DNA from: Paulownia fortunei
Lineage: Eukaryota; Streptophyta; Magnoliopsida; Lamiales; Paulowniaceae
DNA length: 64,000 nt
Assembly: GCA_019321725.1 (NCBI GenBank)
Contig: CM033108.1
Location: 64,501-128,500, forward strand
Direction: 5' to 3'
Shown: positions 25,630 through 41,400 of the stretch, piece by piece
Numbering within the stretch: the stretch's first letter is position 1
Layout: every line of letters begins with the position of its first letter
The notes under the pieces: generated by a model
What the model saw: the letters and a program-made list of their open reading frames with translations, nothing else
What the model was told of the DNA's origin: nothing
The model's database searches: none
Translations under genes and position numbers: made by a program

Positions 25630-26515
25630 GATTTTTTTTATTAAACATTCATAAATTATATTATATATTTTTTTATAACTTTTTTTTGTGTTAAAACATT
25701 CAAAAATTTTATGTTGTATATATTTATTTAGTTCAAAATAATTTATATTTATTGAAAATAATTTTATGTTATATATGTTCATACATATACATATATATAT
25801 GAAATATATATATAATCATTGCACATCATTATTTATAATATTGCAAATTATTTTTCTAATTTTAAATTATCTTATAATTGTCTAATAATTTTTTCTAATT
25901 ACCTTATCATTATTTAATCATTATCTAAATTAACTAATTATTACCTAATGATTATCTGATTAAAATATTTAAAAAATATAATTATTGCCTAAATCATTAT
26001 CAATCATTGATAAATATCTAATCAAAGTGAAAGTTGACATAAAGTTGTTACCCCAAGTAGCAACTTCACCTAATTTGTTAATGTTGCTCTATTTTACGGT
26101 ATTTGTGTAAAAAAAATTTAAAACTACAATAATTTGTTAAAAAAAGCCATTAAAAGTTGTATTGTCCGTCTTAGATTTTATAGATTTTATAGTTGTAGGA
26201 AAATAATGTTGGCTTATATAAAACAGCCTCAAAGGCGCAACATGCTATTGTTTTCCTTTGATATGAATACTGAGGGATGCAAGTGAAAAATTTGAACAAC
26301 GGAAAAACCAGTTTCTCTTCAAAAAGAATGGCATTTAGCAACAGACTTGACAATATTCTTATATGCATTCAGTTATTATATGCATCTCAATGTTTGTATA
26401 GTTTGTAAAGGATATTGCCATATGCTTGAAAGAGCTTACACAGTTATAACAGAACTGGAAGACAGATCACAGCAGAAAAGCTGGTAACTACCTGTCACAT
26501 GTTGAAATTGAAAAT

Positions 26516-30292
<3,777 letters not shown>

Positions 30293-30393
30293 GAAACAAC
30301 TTGAGTTCCCCTTCTCTCTACTCTCACCTCAATTTCTTCGCAGCCTTTCCGCATCCAATTATTGTTCACATCAATCCAAACTACGCCAGAATT

Positions 30394-30875
30394 CTGAGAA
30401 TTAGAAACAAGAGGAAAGAAAGATTTCTACCATTAGCTCCAAATTGACATCATAACAGAATTTAAAAGGCTGAATTAACAAACACAAATAATGAACATTT
30501 TCTTCCAAATCCCAGCTCCCGAGCCCTCCACCCAAACCCGGAGAGGCTAAGAAAAAACAAACTTAGAAAAGAAGAGAGAAATTGACAAAAAAACGGCACA
30601 AACGACAAAGAATGAGACAGGTGAAAAAAAAAAATGTTGAATCAGATCGCACCCAGAATGAAAGACTAAAATGATATTTGCAAATCAAACACAATACAAG
30701 AAATCAACATGAACAAATCCTACTATAAAGGGAATAAAAAGAAAAAAGAAAAGATACATACACAGATCATATATGCAGATTTGGATTAAAATGAAAAATG
30801 AAAAAAAAAAATGCCTTTAAAGAAAGATAATAAGAAAGGGGTAAACGGGATCTTGACATTATCGTAAAACATTAC
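30394..30875 (-). other. Probable 5' UTR intron of the CPK gene
   Basis: Upstream of the CPK ATG, the - strand shows a donor (tttcctG|GTAATG, intron from 30875) and an acceptor after a T-rich tract (taattctcag, ending at 30394). The leader would then be the short exons on either side. The prediction rests on splice consensus only. Confidence 0.4.
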
Positions 30876-30954
30876 CAGGAAAAAAGAAACCGGAGGAGAC
30901 AGAGTCAAAGGTCTTCGTATTTAAACGAGTATGCGTGCGCGCTGTGCGTACAAT

Positions 30955-30999
30955 ACGTGTATATGTATATACACATATATATTTTTTATATATTCTCTC
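30955..30999 (-). promoter_or_regulatory. Putative CPK core promoter (TATA-rich)
   Basis: On the - strand an AT-rich run containing ATATATATGTGTATATAC lies just upstream of the putative 5' UTR exon. It is followed by a GC-rich stretch (GCGCGCACGC). Several TATA-like words overlap, so the start site is uncertain. Confidence 0.35.
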
Positions 31000-33339
31000 T
31001 CAGCGGGGTGGGGGGTTTTTGTTGGTTGGGATCACGTTTGAGGAAGACGATCAGATATAGGAAGTAGTCTCTAGCTCCACCTCCCGGCTCATCCTCCAAT
31101 TCTCTTCTCCATTCATTAAACAAATAAATATAAAATGTCCTTCCTTTTAAATATAAATATATTAATAGTAATCAATGGTTGATTTGATGCGGCTGATAAA
31201 GATGAGAGCAGGGGTGGTCAGAGTGCTGACCAGCTTAGCTGCTCTGTCTTTCCCACCTGCTTTCCTATTTCTTCCTTCGAAATTTCTTTTGCTCCTTTTA
31301 GTATTTTTAAAAACAAATAAATTATCGTTGCCAAACTAGGGGTGATTGATTCCCCCTTTTTAAACTATATATATATATATATATATATTTATGCTAGTTG
31401 TAGTATTTGTATTATTACAAGTCAGTAATTCATTATTAGTGACAAAAATTGTTGTGTTCCTTAGCTGATATGATAATGACCAGAAAGTAGGGGTTGAAAT
31501 TTAGCCAATCTGCCATTGTTTATCAACTGTGGTATATGGTAGCTTATTAATTAGATTCTCCAATTCAATATAAGCTCCCTTTTGTTGGTCCAATTTTGGA
31601 CACTTTAGTAGTTACTACATATTTGGTCCAACGAGTTTCTTGATATAACTTAAATTTAATATTTTATAATTTGGATAACTCCTAGACTCAACTCAATGTA
31701 TTTCTCCTAATCTTTTTACTTATAAAAATAAGAATATTCTAATTTGCTCCGAACATAACAAGAACCCACACATTTTAAAAGTAGCATTAATGAGTAGGTA
31801 AGTAGGTATGTTCACAATTGGATCAAACATTTGAATTAAAATTGAAAATTTAGTAACATTAAAATTGACACAAAATTTTGATTTAATATACATTCAATAT
31901 ACGAATTTTATTTTTTACAAAAATTCAATATTCAACTTGGTTTTAGTCTAATAGTGAGTATGGAATACGATTACTAAATTATTGTTTTTATATATTGTTA
32001 TATCTATATTTACTTCTATACTACTTTTTTATTTTTTACTAATAAAAAAATAAGAAGTATATTATAATTTTATATTTATTTTAAAATAAAATTGATTCGA
32101 TATTCATTTTGATGAATCAAATTTTGATATATTAAAATATCGATTCAACTTTATTGAATAAACACCCAAGTTAGGAATCTTAAATGGAAAAGGAGTAATT
32201 TTTTCCAGGTAAGCAATGGCAGATTTTTGGGCACAGAAAAGTGAATTACCACTTAAAACTCTCTCTCTCTCTCTATTCTGAAAGGAGTGCTAAATTTATT
32301 TTGAAACCAAAAATTTTGAATTTGTAGGCTAAGATAACATATTTATTATTCATAAGAAAGTTTTGAATCTTCATATTTGTTTGATAGTTAAATAATAATT
32401 ATACAATTATAAATAAAACAATCAATCAAATAAACTAATATTAGGATGAAGGAAAGTTTGCGAAACTCAAACCTCAACTACACAAAAAAGGAACAAAATT
32501 ATGAAAGTTGACCAAGTCAACAAAATATCTGACAGGTAAACTAAATATAAGTGGGTAGACAACTAGACCGTAGACTAGAAATAGTATCCCACTATTAATA
32601 TAATTTGTTGTGCTGGCATACCTTTGAGTATCTGAGAGCTACACCAATCTAATCTGTGTAGTAACTATATTTTGAAGATGGTGTTTGAGTATAGGTCCCC
32701 CTCCACCCAGCCCCCCGCCGCCGCCCACAAATCCTCTTCGTTCATTGGAGCAAAGTTCATATAACAAGGCCAATCAAGAAATTCTCACCAATGCAAGATT
32801 AGTGTTGGAAGAAATTGGATTCTGAGTCATTTAAGTGTTAAGAGCATGAAAAAGGTGTCAACAATTAAAGACTAAGGATCCAATTTCTTCTAACATTAGC
32901 AGTAGCACCACAATTTGTAATTTAACAGTTATATTTACAATCACATTATACATGTGATTTATCAACTCAAGATATACAACAACAAACAAGGTCACTAATT
33001 TGCCTCTCCGGCAATGGTATCTTCAGCAATTACCTACTCCCCAAACATTAGATACCAAAAATGGCTGCACCTTTGCCAAAACTAACTGGCTTCGAGCTAA
33101 CTGACCAGAGTAACAGCTCTTGCAAGTCTGATCATGTTACATCAAGGAGGAAAGATGAACCCCACAAAGCTCTCTTTATTACCAGCTAAAGTTTATGGTG
33201 AAAGATACCAAAGGAAAACTTGAAACACCATCTCCATGTGAAGCCTCCAAAGCAATCTTTGTGTTAAATGAGCTTAAGAAGACCATTTCTTGATTCAATC
33301 ACTGCATAGGATATCCATATACACAAAATACTGGCTTGA
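31000..33339. other. Intergenic region between CPK promoter and phosphate-carrier 3' end
   Basis: AT-rich spacer with no supported gene. It has an (AT)n microsatellite at about 31366-31388 and a (CT)n run near 32258-32274. The part next to 33339 is the likely 3' UTR of the phosphate-carrier gene, which is transcribed leftward. Confidence 0.55.
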
Positions 33340-36300
33340 CTAAGGTGTTGCCTCATAGCCTAGTAATTCAGTATCTTTCAGATGCCTTCTCAACCCTCCA
33401 CTAGTAGGCCTGTATAGTCCAACCATTGAACAACTAGTAAAAAGGGAGTTGAATTTACTCCAAGACAGAAGTTGAAAATGCATATTTAAATTTCAGAAAC
33501 TTCAGAAATTGTACTATAAAATGCAGAACACTGTTTTAATTCCTTGCTTTCTCTAAGTATACAATTGTAATACACATCCTTGCTAGTCCTAAGAGCAATT
33601 GGAGATATGCATGAGAAATTTCTGAAAGTGACGTACTGTTATACTAGATAAAAATGGATACCTCGTCACTTGTTTACTGTATCTCATGACAATGCCCATT
33701 TGCCCATTTTGCTTTTCAGTTTTCAAATTTCAACCATGAATTCATTTCTTTGGTTCGACATCTTTCATGCAATTTCCTAGTTCACTAGGACCACCATCAC
33801 TTCCTTTATAACAGTTCTATAGCCTTTCAGAGCATCGACCATATCAAGCGCGTACAACATGATGGTATGATTACCTATCTTATTGCAGACACGAACCACA
33901 TATGGAGACAGAAAATGAGCACTGCAAACAATGAGTTCCTGGCCAACAAAAGTTAACCTACATGTTTCTAAGCTACAACCGAAGCAAAATGGTATGATAC
34001 TCGCAGTCCATACATGTACTAGAGAGACAATTGATTAAAGGTAAGATTCAGGCAACTAAAAAGTAAAAGGCATCACTCATGTAAACTAGAGGATGTGTGG
34101 TTGCAAATCGGTAAAAGACACGAGTTTCATTCTAAAATAACTCCTGAGATCATTGACCTCCGTGTTTTATCTCGATTTTTTTCTTTGGATGAGAAAACAG
34201 TCTAAGATTGCTAGCACAAAGCACCAACATTTGAAAAAGTTATACTTACAGTCCATTTAACACTTTGATGCTGTCATAGAAAAACCACTGCAGACTAATA
34301 ACAGGACCCACGATTGCAATTCGAACAGGAAGACTTCTAGTAAACAAATTGGCAAGCCCGATATTTTTTACAGCCTGAAAAAACACCAAGGACAAAATGA
34401 TACTCTTTGCTCCTACATGAACAAGTGTAAAAGGACTTAATCCCAACACAATACCTGCATTACAGTTGCAGCCTTTTTATTGTAAAGAGATGAAACTATA
34501 TTGTCAGCAGGATTAGAGATTACAGTACCAACAGCTCCAGCTGCATAGCCACCTAAACATGTAATGGCAAGTTGTTGTGCTTTTGAGCAATCTTCCCTCT
34601 TTCTTTGTATAATGTTGCGATACATCAGTTCCACAGAATGCTCAAATGTTGTAAACATAATCATGGAGACTACCAAAAGAAGTAAGCAAATTAACTATTT
34701 AATTGCATAGAAATATTAAGAGATAATGCTATCCAACTAACATCATTAATGTTGAAAGTGAAGATATTATATGCGAGAATGTATATATCTCTTTCATTAC
34801 TCAGCCCTAAATGGGCATTTATACAAGTAGATAGAAAACAAAATACCAAACTAGCCCTAACAACTATGATGTTCATAGTTAAGTGTGTGACAAACTATAA
34901 ATTATGATGCTCTGGCACTCTTCTAATGTCCTGAGAAGCAAGTATCTGGAGTTATCACTAAACGCAGACAGCACGAAATGTTTAATGTGCCAAAACTAGC
35001 TGTACAAGCAAAATGCAGCTGCTCCTTGCAACATCAAACAGTTCTAACTAGCAGAAGAAAACAATATGGAAGAAAAGGTGTAGTAACAAATCTCTGAAAC
35101 ACTTGCGATCAGACAGGAAGAATCGAAAATAGAGAACATGAGATGCAAACCAAACATACGAATATAAGCATATATGTCCAGAGTCCACAACAATCCAACA
35201 CATAGGGAATGAATTAACCATAAATCCAAGCTAAAGTCATTGAGTTGATTTGGCGTTGAGTTCTAAAGTCAGAACTGAAAGTGACTGTTGAATATAACTT
35301 TTAGTTTACCCTAAAATTAATGTTGCAGTGACGTCATGTATGAAGTATTGAAACAGGCCTTTATTGGTGGATATTCCTAAAAAGGCAAAAACATCATTTA
35401 ATTGTCGATGAAGGAAGTAGCATTCCTAAAAAGTAATAAACTCAGGTTCTAAGGTAGGTGTCAAACGACCAGTATACAGAAAACAAGGTAAAAAGTCTAA
35501 CTAAGCAGTTTCTCTAAGAAAATTTGATTTGAAAACATCACAGAAATTCTTTGCAATCAAACCAGTAGAGAATAAAACAAGCAAGCACATTTTGGCAATC
35601 AAATAAAAAGAAGCTCATTGAAGTAAGGATGTTACATGGCAGGTTACGACCCCAAAGTGGAAGAAGACCCTTGTAGAATCTGCAACCAAATTAAATGCAC
35701 GACATATCAGCATTCTCCAAGGTGAGACTTCATATTTAAAATTAACCTTCGGTGGAGTTAAGCATGCTTTAATTACCCATAAAGCCCTTCATTAGCATAA
35801 AGTTTTGGAAATCCATCAGCCAAGCCCTTGGCAAAACTTGACTGTGTTTGAACTTGAACTTTGACAGCTTCAAATGGGCAAAGAGCAACATCAGCAAATA
35901 TTTGAGCAGATGCACTGCTGAGGAAGAATATGACACCCTTGCTCTGATCTACCAGTATATCACCATAAATCTTCTTGAAATATTCATAAAGACCAAATCT
36001 GCATCCACCTTGTACGCCATATCCAAAAAGTTTGCCAGACCAACCCCTCCAAAGAGCAGAAACACCTTCTTCTCTGCACAGAGTACTAAACCCTGATAGG
36101 ATGCCATTATATTTGATTGGATTCACCTGAAATGTACATATATGAAATGTAGATATATTAGCAGAGATATCTATCATTCAGAAATGTAATCAAGGCACTG
36201 GGGCCTTTGGTATTTTATACCCCTTTTTTCTTTTTTCTTTTTTCTTTTTTCTTTTTCTCTGAGGAACAGGGTAGCACTGGGGAACCTCACTTGAAGTGAC

Positions 36301-37049
36301 ATACAATGAAAATCATCTTCATGCCACCAAAGAAGATAAAATAGTTTCATTTAAAAAATGGAATTAGTAAGAGAAAAGGCGAAACAGCAAATTACTGCAG
36401 ATGATCAGTTAAATAGCGGATGCCAAGGGAAGGCTGAAACATACCTAGAGTAAAATAGACAGTAGATCAAAAGACGAAAAAAAAAAAAAAACTATACCCA
36501 ATGAATGGTCACAGAAAATAGGGAGAGAAAATCCCAAATTCGTTTGCTCTTGAACAAGAGAAATCTGAAGGCCTCTCTTTGCAATATCTAGTTCCATAGC
36601 CTGAATTCCATGCCACCAAAGATAGCAGCAATAGAGCCAAGTGAGCGGCAATTTGGGACGAATGTCAGGGTGATGGGAGGAAAGGAATTGAAAAATAAAA
36701 TGGACGTATGGTTGTATTGAATCCTCATCATCATCATCATCATTATTATTACTGCTACTGGGAAATAAGTGACAACGAATTTTGCAAAAGGAAAGGCTCA
36801 GTTGCCATCTGCAAATTCCATTTCCAAACATTTATCCGGAAAACAGCAGGCGGTATGACAGTAGTACCAAATAACAGGGCAATAATGAAGTTTGAGGTGA
36901 AATCATAAAGAACAAACCTGCATGTGAACCTTCAGGACGTCGAGAGGGGTGACGGCCAGATGGGTGGCTCCGGCGCTCAGCATTCCTCCAGCCGCACACA
37001 CCCCGTAATACCCTGCCGTGAACTCCTCTACCCTGCGGCTACTCTTCAT
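33340..37049 (-). CDS. MPT1: Mitochondrial phosphate carrier (MPT1/PHT3;3 type), 6 exons
   Basis: Coding exons in gene order: 37049-36918, 36126-35777, 35679-35636, 34669-34455, 34374-34250, 33409-33340; 936 nt, 311 aa, all GT-AG with consistent phases. It is an inner-membrane carrier importing phosphate for ATP synthesis. Three carrier repeats are seen: repeat 1 with THLAVTPLDVLKVHMQ, repeat 2 with GYGVQGGCRFGLYEYFKKIY and CPFEAVKVQVQTQ, and repeat 3 with SNPADNIVSSLYNK, NLFTRSLPVRIAIVGPV and LQWFFYDSIKVL. The start ATG at 37049 (MKSSRRVEE) is the first in frame. The terminal exon (PTSGGLRRHLKDTELLGYEA) is easy to miss because the exon-5 donor GTAAGT overlaps a TAA; its PTSGG matches the tail I recall for Arabidopsis MPT1. 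Unspliced at that site, the product would be 289 aa. Confidence 0.92.
36224..36251. repeat. (TTTTTTC)n minisatellite in carrier intron 1
   Basis: Four exact 7-bp units lie at 36224-36251, followed by a degenerate copy. In the gene's sense direction it is a GAAAAAA repeat within the first intron. Confidence 0.8.
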
Positions 37050-37399
37050 CTCAAACACAGTCTGATGTCGAAGTTGAATAGCACTCAAGGCAGGCAGGCA
37101 GTTGAGTTAATTGGACGATTTTCCATTGGCTTTTCCGGTATTGTTAGGTCTAGTTCCAAGATTGTAGGAATAAATGACAGAAAGAGAATCACCAGCTTTG
37201 TCTTGCCCTCAAATTCGTCCACGTTTCCATGCTCAGACCCGCAAGTTCTTTAGTCTGAATAATCAAATTATTCCTGTACAAGGCTAATAAATCCCATTTA
37301 AGTTTAATCAATTCATTCATCTTTACTACAAATACAATAAAGACTGCATGCCCCCCGTCCCTGGAGCCCTAATCCGATAATTATTTATTTTCAGGTGCT

Positions 37400-37509
37400 G
37401 GGCTTTTATTTTAGACAAAGCCCACTCCAAAACCTATTATAACTTTCTCCATTCCGTATCCAGCATTTTTAATAGCCCGCCAGTGGCAGCCGGCCCAAAA
37501 ACCCTAAAA
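37400..37509. promoter_or_regulatory. Site II and telo-box elements upstream of the phosphate carrier
   Basis: TGGGCT at 37400-37405 (+), AGCCCA at 37420-37425 and GGCCCA at 37492-37497 (site II words, TGGGCY, on the - strand), directly next to a telo-box AAACCCTAAA at about 37499-37508. Paired site II and telo-box motifs are well known upstream of plant genes for mitochondrial and ribosomal proteins, which fits the neighbouring carrier, whose ATG is 350-460 bp away. Confidence 0.5.
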
Positions 37510-37922
37510 CCCAAAGTTTACTAGCAGTAACTACAGTACTTATCGTTATTACCTTTTTTTTTTTTTGGCATTTGACTTTGAGACTTCACCTTCACGGTTA
37601 CCTTAAATCTTAATCAAAATTGGAAACAAAGTCCTGTATATGTCCTAGTATCAATTGGAAAATACAAAATTAAAAAAAGAAAAGGAAAAAAAGGATTAGG
37701 TCCTCGTATAAAAGTTTAAATTGAGTAGTATATCACTTTTTGAGATGAATGAAAGAAATGGTAAAACAGATCCGTTGGATGAATAGTTCATTTTCTGAAA
37801 ACCAGTTGGTTGTTTTGACCAGTTTTTGTTGGAAATTAAGATGGCTAAATGCCCTTTACTCGTTCTCATCTTTTACTCGTTCTCATCTTTTCCTCAACTC
37901 TGCAAACAAATTGGACTACGCC

Positions 37923-37927
37923 CAATT
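37923..37927. repeat. Target-site duplication of the copia element, left copy
   Basis: CAATT directly precedes the left LTR and is repeated exactly after the right LTR (42787-42791). Five base pairs is the usual copia target duplication. Confidence 0.85.
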
Positions 37928-38336
37928 TGTTGAGAAATTATGAAAATTTTCAATAAATTAGATTAATGAGAATAAAAAAAAATCACACATAAATTTGATA
38001 ACGGAGTTTGGCTAATAATGCCTACGTTTCCGAATTTGCTGCAGATCGTTTTACTAAAAGGAGAAAATTTACAAGTGTTTACAACACTCACAACTCACAA
38101 CCCTCACAAGAATTTTTCTTCACAAAATTCTTTCACAAGCTTTTTTCTAAAGATTTTCTCTCAAACTCTCTCTAATTCTCTAATTTTAGGATGCTTTACA
38201 AATGAGAGTTAGGGGGTTTTATATAGGTTTCAAAAAATATGAGTTGGTGGAATTTAGGTTAGACACCTTAATTGACAATTGCCTAATATTAGGCACACTT
38301 CATTTTTGACCAAAAAGTTTGGCCATTTTCTTGACA
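37928..38336 (-). repeat. 3' LTR of the copia element
   Basis: 409 bp. On the - strand it begins TGTCAAGAAAATGG and ends CTCAACA, so the TG...CA ends are intact. A TATATAAAACCCCC promoter-like word lies at about 38213-38226 in the element's direction. Confidence 0.93.
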
Positions 38337-38347
38337 ATCTCCCACTT
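38337..38347 (-). other. Polypurine tract
   Basis: On the - strand, AAGTGGGAGAT lies directly before the 3' LTR, the position and composition expected for the plus-strand primer of a copia element. Confidence 0.8.
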
Positions 38348-38407
38348 GAAGACTGATTTCAATCTGTTTTCACATCTCGATCTATGCAGCAGATCTTTTC
38401 GATCTTG

Positions 38408-41400
38408 TTACTTTTGTAGGCCAACTGAAGTTGAACACAACTTCACTTTGGGGATAGCCACCGTCTTTGTTAACATATCTGCTGGATTCTTACTTCCTTG
38501 GATCTTCTCTAATATTAGCACCTCATATTCCAATAAAGATCTGATAAAGTGATAACGAAGTCCAATATGCTTGGTTTTGGAATGAAATGTTGAATTCTTC
38601 GCCAAGTGTATCGCACTCTGACTATCACTATACAAAACATTCTTCTCTTGCTTGAATCCCAACTCAGTTAACAAACCTTGAAGTCATATCATCTCTTTAC
38701 TAGCTTCAGTCACTACTACATACTCAACTTCTGTAGTGGATAGAGTAACAATCTTTTGTAACTGCGACATCCAACTAACAGCTGTAATTCCAACAGTGAA
38801 TATATAATCGGTGATGCTTCTTCGGAGATCAACTTCACCTCCAAAGTCTGCATCTACGTAGCCTTGTACTTTTAATTCTCTTTTTTCAAAATACAAATAT
38901 TTTTCTACAGTGCCTCGTAAGTACCTCAAAATCCACTTGACTGCTTCCCAATGAGCTTTCCCGGGATTTGACATAAACCTGCTAACAACTCCCACTACAT
39001 GGCCAATGTCTGGTCTCATGCAGATCATTGCGTACATCAAACTTCCAATGGCTGAGGCATAAGGAACCTTAGCCATGAATTCTCTCTCTTCCTCCGTCTG
39101 AGGGGATTGTTCCTTAGATAGACGAAAGTGACTAGCCAAGGGTGTGTTGACTGGCTTGGTATCGCCCATATTAAATCTCTGTAAAACACGGTTGATGTAC
39201 TCTACCTGAGATAACTGCAAGAACCCTCTCTGCCTATTTCTTGTGATTTGCATTCCAAAAATCTTCTTTGATGGACCCAAGTCCTTCATGTCAAACTCCT
39301 TTAACAATTGTTGCTTCAATTTTCTGATATCATCCATATTTGAACCTGCTACTAACATATCATCGACGTAAAGTAGTAAAATGATATAACTGGACCTATA
39401 TCTCTTGAAGTAGCAACAGTGGTCGGCGTTGCACTTTTGGAAACCTTCCTTATGCATGAAGCCGTCAAATTTTCTATACCACTGTCTTGAGGCTTGTTTC
39501 AAGTCATACAAGCTCTTCTTAAGTTTGCACACCATGTTCTCCTTTCTTACTTTTGAGAAACCTTCTGGTTGGTGCATGTATATCTCCTCATCCAAGTATC
39601 CGTGAAGGAATGCAGTCTTCATGTTCAACTGTTCAAGATGAAGATCTTCACTTGCAAGAATACTCAATACTATTCTGATGGTATTGAGTTTCACAACGGG
39701 AGCAAAAATATCGATGTAGTCAACTCCTTCCTTTTGTTGGAATCTTTTGACAACTAATCGAGCTTTGTATCTGTTGGAACCATCATGCTCCTCTTTCACT
39801 CGATACACCCATTTATTGTGAAGTGCCTTCTTTCCCACGGGTAGTTCAACTAGTTCCCATGTCTGCTTGGAGATCAGAGATTTCATCTCTTCTTTCATGG
39901 CAAGCTCCCACTTGCTGGCATTTTCAGTTTGACAAGTTTCATCATAGCATTCAGGCTCCCCTCCATCAGTCAACAAGAGATAGTTCATGTATCTTCTGTT
40001 AGGCATATGAGGTCGAGAAGACATTCTCAATACATGAGTTTGAGTAGGAGGTTGCGGTGTGTTGGACTGCTGCGCACTGTTCTGTCCAACGATTTCCTCT
40101 AGTTGAGGACTTGCTACAATTGGCTCCGTCATTGGACTATCTAGGACATCATCAATATTTACATCTACAAATATTGACTCACTCTGCACTGAGTCATTGG
40201 AGTTTGTTTTATGCATGTCCTTGTACATCACTTTTTCGTTGAAAATCACATCTCTGTTACGAATCACCTTCTTATGTTCATCATTCCAAATACGATAGCC
40301 AAACTCATCATCGCCATAGCCGATGAAGGTGCATTTTTTAGATTTGGGATCAAGCTTATTCCTGCCTTGATCACTAATATGCACATATGCTACACAACCA
40401 AAAACTTTTAGATGTGATAGTTTTATTTTTTTCTGCTCCATACCTCCTCTGGTATTTTGTACTCCAATAGAGCCGATGGGCCTCGGTTAATCAAGTAAGC
40501 TGCTGTGTTGACTGTTTCTGCCCAGAAATGCTTTAGTAGACCTGATTGTATACGAATACTTCTGGCTCTTTCTGTCAACGTTCGGTTCATATGCTCAACT
40601 ACACCATTGTGTTGAGATGTACCCAGCACAGTTCTCTCCATTCTAATCCCGTGCTCATAGCAGAACTTCTTGAATCTAGTATCTTCATATTCACCACCAT
40701 TGTCAGTTCTGAGTTTTTTAATTTTCAGACCTGTCTCATTTTTAACCATAGCTTTCTATCTCCTGAAAGCCTCAAACACTTCAGACTTATGCTTTAGAAA
40801 GTAAACTCATACCTTCCGTGAGTGATCATCGATGAAAGTCACGAAGTAGTATTTTCGACCAATGGATGAGATGGTTGTTGGTCCCCAAACATCAGAGTGA
40901 ACTAGCTCTAGCCTTTCCTTCTTTGGAGTTCTACTACTTGTTTGAAAATTGACCCTCTTCTGCTTTCCAAGAATGTAATCTTCGCACATGTCTATCTCAA
41001 CTGACTGTAGACCTGGAAGTTTCCCCTTTGAGTGCATAATTTTCATTTCTTTTTCACTCATGTGGCCTAACCTCTGGTGCCATAGATTTGGAGTTTCATT
41101 GTATGTTGCAACTGTAATTGAACAACGTGCTCCTGTTGTCATGTAAAGAGTGTCACTTTTCTTGCCTCGAGCAACCGTCATTGCGCACTTTGAAATTTTT
41201 CAATCATCACCATGGAATATCGTAGTGTAGCCTTCGTTAGCCAAGTGTCCTATTGAGATTAAATTCTTTCTCAGGTCAGGGATATGTCTGACATCCTTCA
41301 ACTCCCAAACAGACCCGTTCAACTTAATCTTCACTACACATTTGCCAATAATAGCACATGGTTGATCATCACCAAGATATACTTTTCCAAAGTTTCCAGA

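Larger units (their letters stand above)
23228..26150. mobile_element. Giant inverted-repeat (foldback) element, about 2.9 kb
   Basis: Nearly the whole interval is a diverged palindrome. The left end gggcttttttaacaaatt (23228) is matched on the other strand by the right end (aatttgttaaaaaaagcc, ending at about 26149). Further paired landmarks are the tccttcaatgcacaacgagg block near 23751 against cctcgttgtggcactgaagg near 25598, the ccgccatacccgca / ccgccatacacgca starts near 24030 and 25304, and ctcaatttca (24652-24661) against tgaaattaaa (24701-24710) flanking a loop of about 39 bp. Each arm is about 1.45 kb. The subterminal parts carry repeated aagttgctacttg / caagtagcaactt motifs. I could not identify a clean target-site duplication. 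Each arm holds a copy of the same broken coding fragment. Terminal inverted repeats of this length are known in foldback elements and some Mutator-like elements; the family is not settled. Confidence 0.8.

Noticed and set aside
34246..34248. TAA as the stop codon of the phosphate carrier
   Set aside because: It overlaps a strong GTAAGT donor, and a downstream exon restores the frame and adds a C-terminal tail like that recalled for the family. It is kept only as a possible retained-intron end.
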